Both the position numbers and the translations under genes were made by a program. Below the pieces are notes generated by a model that did not search any database, was not told the origin of the DNA, and worked only from the letters and a program-made list of their open reading frames with translations. 9,390 bases of DNA from JBCCZC01 sp039188505 (GTDB lineage: Bacteria > Pseudomonadota > Gammaproteobacteria > Xanthomonadales > SZUA-38). Positions 5,418 through 9,390 of the stretch are shown here, piece after piece; the first letter of the stretch is position 1, and every line of letters begins with the position of its first letter. The stretch spans positions 1-9,390 of the forward strand of contig JBCCZC010000218.1 of assembly GCA_039188505.1 (NCBI GenBank), given 5' to 3'.

Positions 5418-6317
5418 TCAGTCGATGACGTCCATGACGAACTCGGGATCCAGCATCAGCTGCATCCGCACGTCCGCTCCCTCGGTCGAGATCACGAGGT
5501 TTTCGAGGATCGCCGCAGCTTGGGGCTCTTCATCGGCCAGCACCTTCAGGCTCACCATGCCCTGAATGATGTTGCTGATGGCCTGCGCCATGGTCGGATC
5601 GGTCGCGGTCACGTAGACCTGGATGTCGAGCAGACCGTTGTTGTCGGCGACGACCAGGGCCATGCGCTCGACGTTCTGGAACATCTGCGAGTCCCAGGGG
5701 CCGCCCTCGCCGACGCCGACCGTGTCGACGCCGCCGTGTACGAGGGCGCGGTCGGCCTGGATGGTCAGTAGCGAATTCGACGCCGCGCCTTCGAAATGGC
5801 TGTCGGCGGCGAGAAACTGATCGAGCATGTCGCGATCGGAGGTGACCATCGTCTGGCCTTGGTCGCCAAAGGCGAGGTAGCCGCCGTCGAAGTCCACGTC
5901 GACATTCGCACTCTTGGACCAGGAGCCGCCCATACGATGGAAGGTGCGGCCATACTCCTCTTCGGTTGAGACGTTCATCTCCTCGCTGGCGCGGTCGAGC
6001 AGCTCATTGCGGGTCTTCTGAGACAGGAAGCCATGAAGAATCACAGCCGCATTCTCGTGATCGGGCTTCTTCGCCCCGAAGACGGTGACGCCGTCGAGTT
6101 CGTCGACGAACTTCACGCCGAGCTCGTCGTTGATGTCCTCGAGCACTTCGCGCTCGAGCCAGCCGTAGAGGGATTGACCGGAGGAGGTCTGCCGCATCTC
6201 GAGCAGGTTGGCGTGGATGTACCACTGGGCTTCGGCGGGTACGGGGGCGTCCGGGGCGGCGACGGCGGCCGCCGGCAGCAGCACAGCAGCGGCGGCGAGA
6301 TTCCTGAGACGTTGCAT
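5418..6317 (-). CDS. Secreted/periplasmic protein of unknown function in an ECF operon
   Basis: A 299-residue protein that I do not recognise. It has a classical Sec signal peptide (MQRLRNLAAAAVLLPAAAVA, cleavage likely after AVA at 20) and no other membrane segment, so it is probably periplasmic. The mature part is acidic and looks alpha/beta: QWYIHANLLEM, VDELDGVTVFG, AAVILHGFLS, then GGYLAFGDQGQTMVTSDRDMLDQFLAA and ALVVADNNGLLDIQVYVTATD. No cysteine, lipobox or catalytic motif stands out. AGGAG ends 6 nt before the ATG. It is the first gene of the operon with the ECF sigma and presumed anti-sigma, so its product is likely the main output or a sensor of the envelope response. The repeated strand pattern with a conserved 'TSD' segment resembles large secreted proteins of unknown function that assess their own signal threshold, but no family name is safe. 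Confidence 0.85.
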   Translation of the reverse strand: MQRLRNLAAAAVLLPAAAVAAPDAPVPAEAQWYIHANLLEMRQTSSGQSLYGWLEREVLEDINDELGVKFVDELDGVTVFGAKKPDHENAAVILHGFLSQKTRNELLDRASEEMNVSTEEEYGRTFHRMGGSWSKSANVDVDFDGGYLAFGDQGQTMVTSDRDMLDQFLAADSHFEGAASNSLLTIQADRALVHGGVDTVGVGEGGPWDSQMFQNVERMALVVADNNGLLDIQVYVTATDPTMAQAISNIIQGMVSLKVLADEEPQAAAILENLVISTEGADVRMQLMLDPEFVMDVID

Positions 6318-6350
6318 GGGTCACTCCTGAATGGGGGTTTCGCAGGCTTA

Positions 6351-6377
6351 TAGGCGCCCCGGAGCGATCCGGTTACA
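6351..6377 (-). promoter_or_regulatory. Candidate ECF-sigma promoter of the secreted protein-sigma operon
   Basis: On the minus strand TGTAAC (6377-6372) and CGCCTA (6356-6351) are 15 nt apart. An AAC-type -35 and a CGnCTA-like -10 are the usual form of ECF promoters, and self-regulation of the operon is the norm. The start would be near 6344, giving a leader of about 26 nt. The spacer contains a palindrome, CCGGA-GCGA-TCCGG (6359-6372). A sigma-70 reading with TATAAG as -10 has a poor -35. Confidence 0.45.
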
Positions 6378-6452
6378 CCTGATTGCGAAAAACTTCACCG
6401 GCAGGGTAGCGACAACGGCCGATATCGGCATCGGCCGGAAGGAACGGATGAC

Positions 6453-6481
6453 TTGACAAGGCCCGGTGGGCGCAAGAAACT
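6453..6481 (+). promoter_or_regulatory. Candidate promoter of the tRNA-Met gene
   Basis: A perfect -35, TTGACA (6453-6458), is followed after 17 nt by GAAACT (6476-6481), a weak -10 with three of six matches. Transcription would begin about 10 nt before the tRNA. The stretch between the -10 and the tRNA is GC-rich, as in stable-RNA promoters subject to stringent control. Confidence 0.5.
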
Positions 6482-6498
6482 ACGCGGCTCGCACGCGT

Positions 6499-6575
6499 GG
6501 CTATGTAGCTCAGCTGGTTAGAGCACGGGACTCATAATCTCGGGGTCGGTGGTTCAAGTCCACCCATAGCCACCA
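6499..6575 (+). tRNA. tRNA-Met (CAU), elongator
   Basis: A complete 77-nt tRNA with encoded CCA. The acceptor stem pairs GGCTATG with CATAGCC. The D arm reads GCTCAGCTGGTTAGAGC. The anticodon arm is CGGGA-CTCATAA-TCTCG (one G-U pair) with anticodon CAT, and the T arm is GGTGG-TTCAAGT-CCACC. The closing 1-72 pair is G-C, which excludes the initiator, whose first pair is unmatched. The acceptor start GGCTAyG is that of elongator Met, whereas lysidine-modified tRNA-Ile2 normally begins GGCCCC, so Met is preferred. Confidence 0.95.
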
Positions 6576-6584
6576 TTCCTCGCA

Positions 6585-6598
6585 GCCCCTGTCGGGGC
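6585..6598 (+). terminator. Hairpin after tRNA-Met
   Basis: GCCCC-TGTC-GGGGC forms a perfect 5-bp GC stem 10 nt after the tRNA 3' end. No U run follows directly; the nearest T-rich stretch (TTTTTGTTTT, 6636-6645) is about 40 nt on. It may serve as a processing or termination structure. The duplicate tRNA end has a hairpin in the matching position with different bases. Confidence 0.35.
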
Positions 6599-6718
6599 CA
6601 CGCGCAACGGAACTCTGCGCGAACCTGCCACCGAGTTTTTGTTTTCCGCATTTCCTACGTCAGCAGGGCAGACTCTTCTCTAGCAGGAGCGTGCTGGTCA
6701 GGTGTCGTGCCGCGAGTC

Positions 6719-6745
6719 GGTTCAAGTCCACCCATAGCCACCATT
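6719..6745 (+). repeat. Duplicate of the tRNA-Met 3' end (att-like scar or tRNA remnant)
   Basis: These 27 bp are identical to 6551-6577, covering the second half of the tRNA T arm, the 3' acceptor strand, CCA and two bases beyond. The 168-bp offset leaves 143 bp between the intact tRNA end and the start of this copy. Upstream, the 5' part of a tRNA is not recognisable and the T stem is broken (GTCGG facing CCACC), so this is not a working tRNA. Weaker similarity continues downstream through a hairpin to GAACCTG-Y-C-R-CC (6621 in copy one, 6791 in copy two). It fits an integrase attachment-site duplication or a decayed tandem tRNA. Confidence 0.8.
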
Positions 6746-6774
6746 TCTCGCGGAGCCCTGTAGGCTCCACGAGA
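6746..6774 (+). terminator. Long hairpin after the tRNA remnant
   Basis: TCTCG-C-GGAGCC (6746-6757), loop CTGTA, then GGCTCC-A-CGAGA (6763-6774) gives an 11-bp stem with a single C-A mismatch. It occupies the same place relative to the tRNA end as the 6585-6598 hairpin, but different bases maintain the pairing. There is no U run after it, so intrinsic termination is doubtful. Confidence 0.4.
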
Positions 6775-6805
6775 AAGGGCAGATACGGGAGAACCTGTCG
6801 CCAAT

Positions 6806-7101
6806 GTCGTGCCATTCCCCACCTTGACGCACCCACCGTTCTTCTCGCTATCCGGGGCTGTTGCTCGAACCCGACGGTACTGGCGGCCGCTTTGAGATCC
6901 CTCCTGCCCGCCAGCTAAGCTGTCGGGCCTTCTGCGCCGTGGCGCTGGCGCCGCTCTCCGGAACCCTCTCCTCTGTGGCCGATCTCGCTGTTCTCGTACC
7001 TCTGCTTACGCTTCGGAGTCGCGGCACAGTTTCGGCTGATGCGTCGTCTGATCGGCTGTGACACGCTACGATCTTCGGGGATCGACTCTCCGGATTGGGG
7101 C
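6806..7101. other. Gene-free leader region upstream of the TIR gene
   Basis: A stretch of about 300 bp with no convincing gene. TTGACG (6824-6829) is a fair -35, but no good -10 follows at 16-18 nt. A small stem CGATC-TTCGGG-GATCG (7069-7084) lies 18 nt before the TIR start. It is unusually pyrimidine-rich on the plus strand near 6900-7010. Nothing else is recognised. Confidence 0.5.
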
Positions 7102-8667
7102 ATGGCGCGAATTTTCATTTCCTATCGACGGGACGATTCCCGGCTGCAGGCCATCCGGTTGCGAGATGCCATTGCTCTGACTTTTGGCGCCGACTCGGTG
7201 TTCCTCGACACAGCCTCCATCGACTACGGCGATCGGTTTCCGAAGCGGATCGAGGACGCGCTGCGTCAAGCGAAAGTGCTCATCGTCCTCATTGGCCCGG
7301 ATTGGTTCACCGAGGGCGCGGACGGCCAGCCGAGAATCAACGATCCCAAGGATTTCTGCAGAAGAGAGATAGAGGCGGCGCTCGAGCGCGGGATCAGGAT
7401 CATTCCCGTGCTTGTCGGGGGTGCGGAGCTACCGCCAGCGGAACGACTTCCTGCTTCGATCAGGGCAATCAGAGATTCAAATGCGGCGGAATTGTCGGAA
7501 GAGTCCTTTCTCACGGACGTGGAAAAGCTGCTTGATGCATTGCGAGGCTGTTCGTTTCCTCAATTCGCCGCGTGGGCTTTCGGCAGCGCCACGCTGGCGG
7601 GGCTCGCGGTCTTCCCGGTCCGGTTGCTAAGAGATCTCGCAGAATCGATCCATGAATTTCAGAGTGACATCGCCCAGCTGCGTGAATCCGTCGGCATCGT
7701 GCCCGACTCGGCGAGCTATCGACTGGAAGATGTGCTTGAGAAGGTAGGTGAGATCTCGGAATTTCGGATCACGGTCTACTTCGCGTTTCTGGCGTTCGGC
7801 GTGATCATGTCGTTGCGCCCTCTCCTTCGATTGACAACGCGCGATGCACTCCGTGCCGGCTTCCTGGTGTTCGTCGCCGGAATCGCTGCCGGAATCGCTG
7901 CCGGGATTCTGTCGGCGATTCCGTCTCTCTTTGTCGAGGATTTTGGCTATCGCCTCGACCTCACGCTTTTCGATATCGCCCAGGGCGGCCTCGTCGTAGC
8001 GGCCGTCGTTTGGGCCACGACTTCGAAAACAAGTGATCGGGCGCAAAGAAACACTTTGATCATGGGGCTCGGTGCAGCCGTTGCATGGCCCCTCGCCAGA
8101 CTGACGAGGAGATGGTCCACCGGTGCCAATGCCGACGTGTTCCTCCAAGGCGATTATGGATGGATTGCTGTAGTGGCCATCTCCGGGACCGCGACCTGGG
8201 CAATCTGCTGGACGAGCCGGCTGACTCGTTGGAGGCTGGCAACCCTCGCGGTATTGGTCTTCTTGACGTCAGCACTCCTGAGCTGGGTTTCAATCGTGAT
8301 CCCGTACAGAGATGCTCCGCCGCTGTTTTCCATCTGGGGGCACCCCTTGGGCCTGGTGGTCTTCGCGCTAGTGCTTTCACCGCTGCTCAAGTTTGTCGCC
8401 AATCTGACCGCGCGCGAGCTAGTCGGACTCAATGCGGCTGTGTTCTTCGGCGTCTATCTTGCTCGATCGTTGCAGGCCCTTTTCGACCAGTATTTGGGCT
8501 CGGTGTCCGTGTACATGGGCCTCAGCGTCGGCTGCTACTACGGCATGATCGCCACATCGGTCTTCTGGGTATTCCGCCAGAGCGGGAGAGTGCCTGGACC
8601 CGGTGGCGAGGTGATCGAAGCCCGCGAGTCGTCGAGGATCGCCCCGTCGGCGGCAAGCGATCGCTAG
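7102..8667 (+). CDS. TIR domain protein with C-terminal polytopic membrane region
   Basis: A 521-residue protein. Residues 1-147 are a bacterial TIR domain (TIR_2 type): ARIFISYRRDDS (2-13), FGADSVFLDTASIDYGDRFPKRIEDAL (28-54), AKVLIVLIGPDWF (57-69), DFCRREIEAALERGIRIIPVLVGGAELP (84-111) and the SFLTDVEKLLDAL end helix. Residues 175-222 are soluble and partly coiled-coil (LAESIHEFQSDIAQLRES). About 9-10 hydrophobic segments follow (near 156-174, 223-238, 252-275, 286-305, 317-331, 353-371, 377-401, 415-431, 441-459 and 467-491), then a short polar tail. TIR domains cleave NAD or act as assembly modules in immunity; no sensor domain is recognised. ATG 7102 is chosen because the domain begins there; ATG 7039 would add 21 unrelated residues. 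The gene looks more AT-rich than its neighbours. A role in phage defence or signalling is inference. Confidence 0.85.
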   Translation: MARIFISYRRDDSRLQAIRLRDAIALTFGADSVFLDTASIDYGDRFPKRIEDALRQAKVLIVLIGPDWFTEGADGQPRINDPKDFCRREIEAALERGIRIIPVLVGGAELPPAERLPASIRAIRDSNAAELSEESFLTDVEKLLDALRGCSFPQFAAWAFGSATLAGLAVFPVRLLRDLAESIHEFQSDIAQLRESVGIVPDSASYRLEDVLEKVGEISEFRITVYFAFLAFGVIMSLRPLLRLTTRDALRAGFLVFVAGIAAGIAAGILSAIPSLFVEDFGYRLDLTLFDIAQGGLVVAAVVWATTSKTSDRAQRNTLIMGLGAAVAWPLARLTRRWSTGANADVFLQGDYGWIAVVAISGTATWAICWTSRLTRWRLATLAVLVFLTSALLSWVSIVIPYRDAPPLFSIWGHPLGLVVFALVLSPLLKFVANLTARELVGLNAAVFFGVYLARSLQALFDQYLGSVSVYMGLSVGCYYGMIATSVFWVFRQSGRVPGPGGEVIEARESSRIAPSAASDR

Positions 8668-8865
8668 ACTTCCCCCGCGGCGCTTGGAACCGCCGTGCCT
8701 TGCTCGCGACGACTGCCGGATCAGGCCGAGGAGCCACTAACCGGGCCTATCCGCGCAGGTTGGCGCGAAGGCATGGCGCAGGGCGAGCAAGCCTACCTGC
8801 CATGCATGCATCGCGGCGCTGCCGGCGCCCGCCGGCCATGCCGACGGGCTGGGCGATGGGTCGCG
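8668..8865. other. Convergent intergenic spacer
   Basis: 198 bp between the convergent TIR and FG-GAP genes. It contains a GC-rich inverted repeat, GCCGGC-GCCC-GCCGGC (8821-8836), that could form a bidirectional hairpin, but no T run accompanies it. No gene, promoter or further copy of the tRNA end was seen. Confidence 0.5.
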
Positions 8866-9390
8866 CTACTGCTGCTGCGTCTGCCAGACCGCCTGCGGTG
8901 TGAGCGGCGCCTTGCCCTGCTCGAGGATCGTACTGCCGTCGAGGCGGTACAGCGTCCACTGCAGCGTGTTCGTCCGCCGCAGCAGCACGTCCGTGTTGCC
9001 GTCGCCGTCGAAGTCGTCCAGCCAGCGGACCTCCCACGTCCGGTTGGGCGTCATCGATACCCTCGGCTCGGATGCCACCGCGCCGCTCGCGTCGAAGTTG
9101 TAGATCAGCCAGCGGCCGTTGGAGCGGCGCAGGAGGGCGTCGTCCCGGCCGTTGCCGTCGAAGTCGCCCACGCCCTGGAGCGTCCATTGGGAGCTGGTGG
9201 TCATGGCCGGCATCCGCGTGCCCGTCACCGCGCCGGTTCCGGGCGTGAAGGTGACGCTCGTCCACTCGCCCGTCGCCGTGTCTCGCAGCAGCAGCTCGTC
9301 CGTGCCGTCACCGTCGAAGTCGCCGATCTCCTGCGTCTCCTGCGTGCTCGGACCCGGGATCGCCAGGACCTGGCTGAACGCGATGTTCCC
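8866..9390 (-). CDS. FG-GAP/VCBS-like repeat protein, C-terminal part (N-terminus beyond window)
   Basis: An open frame enters from the right edge and ends with TAG at 8866-8868, giving the last 174 residues. It holds three repeats about 50 residues apart, each with a calcium-loop motif and a following strand: IGDFDGDGTDELLLRD (22-37), VGDFDGNGRDDALLRR (74-89) and LDDFDGDGNTDVLLRR (124-139). After each comes a strand with Trp (GEWTSVTF, GRWLIYNF, LQWTLYRL). This is the FG-GAP/VCBS pattern of secreted or surface beta-propeller proteins, in which DxDxDG loops bind calcium. The C-terminus is plain (AVWQTQQQ), with no sorting or membrane signal. The N-terminal part, which would tell whether there is an enzyme or adhesin domain, lies outside. 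The in-frame GTG at 9228 is internal, not the start. Confidence 0.85.
   Translation of the reverse strand, partial: GNIAFSQVLAIPGPSTQETQEIGDFDGDGTDELLLRDTATGEWTSVTFTPGTGAVTGTRMPAMTTSSQWTLQGVGDFDGNGRDDALLRRSNGRWLIYNFDASGAVASEPRVSMTPNRTWEVRWLDDFDGDGNTDVLLRRTNTLQWTLYRLDGSTILEQGKAPLTPQAVWQTQQQ

Noticed and set aside
6499..6575. Lysidine-type tRNA-Ile2 (CAU) as an alternative identity
   Set aside because: The acceptor stem GGCTATG and D arm match elongator Met; Ile2 typically has GGCCCC. Not fully excluded without a profile search.
6824..6829. TTGACG as the -35 of a TIR gene promoter
   Set aside because: No acceptable -10 is found 16-18 nt downstream, and it lies about 270 bp from the start codon.
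6691..6918. Short plus-strand frame across the tRNA remnant
   Set aside because: It runs through the duplicated tRNA end and hairpin, has no ribosome site and no recognisable protein features.
7039..7101. Earlier ATG for the TIR protein
   Set aside because: The added 21 residues do not resemble TIR N-termini, which normally begin at the ARIFISYRR strand, and no Shine-Dalgarno precedes it.
8085..8903. 272-codon plus-strand frame overlapping the end of the TIR gene
   Set aside because: It is out of frame with the TIR protein's well-formed membrane helices and reads as arginine-rich, low-complexity shadow sequence.
8747..9265. 172-codon minus-strand frame over the FG-GAP gene
   Set aside because: The neighbouring frame ending at 8866 shows three regular DxDxDG repeats; this one is Arg/Gly/Ala-rich without motifs.
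1..9390. CRISPR arrays, insertion sequences or rRNA
   Set aside because: No regularly spaced repeat-spacer pattern, transposase or rRNA sequence was seen anywhere in the window.

Overview
The window is high-GC bacterial DNA. HspQ, a family found mainly in gammaproteobacteria, together with the elongator tRNA-Met and a proteobacterial-style TonB-dependent receptor, suggests a gammaproteobacterium, perhaps of the Xanthomonadales/Chromatiales type. This placement is inferred from gene content only.

Left part (1-3828, minus strand): a thiamine uptake and salvage operon. Reading leftwards it has a candidate promoter (about 3801-3828), a TPP riboswitch (3651-3767), a possible Shine-Dalgarno-sequestering hairpin (3580-3613), a TonB-dependent outer-membrane receptor (1519-3579), a small YkoF/MTH1187-type thiamine-binding protein (1253-1516), a PnuC/PnuT-type inner-membrane transporter (600-1256), and a thiamine-kinase-like phosphotransferase cut by the window edge (1-646). 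The genes abut or overlap. Together they would move thiamine across the outer membrane and the inner membrane and trap it by phosphorylation, with TPP repressing the whole unit.

Middle (3841-6377): hspQ (3877-4200, plus strand) is transcribed divergently from the thiamine operon and has a heat-shock-like promoter. A convergent spacer (4201-4470) carries three copies of a 14-bp repeat, each preceded by a hairpin. A minus-strand operon follows: a secreted protein of unknown function (5418-6317), an ECF-type sigma factor (4853-5410), and a short single-pass membrane protein, probably its anti-sigma factor (4471-4863). A candidate ECF promoter lies in front of the secreted protein.

Right part (6453-9390): an elongator tRNA-Met(CAU) gene (6499-6575) with a good -35 box, followed 143 bp later by an exact 27-bp duplicate of its 3' end plus a related hairpin. 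This looks like an attachment-site scar or a decayed tandem tRNA. Beyond it is a gene for a TIR domain fused to a polytopic membrane region of about 9-10 helices (7102-8667), an unusual architecture and the best candidate for an undescribed defence or signalling protein. The window ends in the C-terminal part of a minus-strand protein with FG-GAP/VCBS-like calcium-binding repeats (8866-9390).
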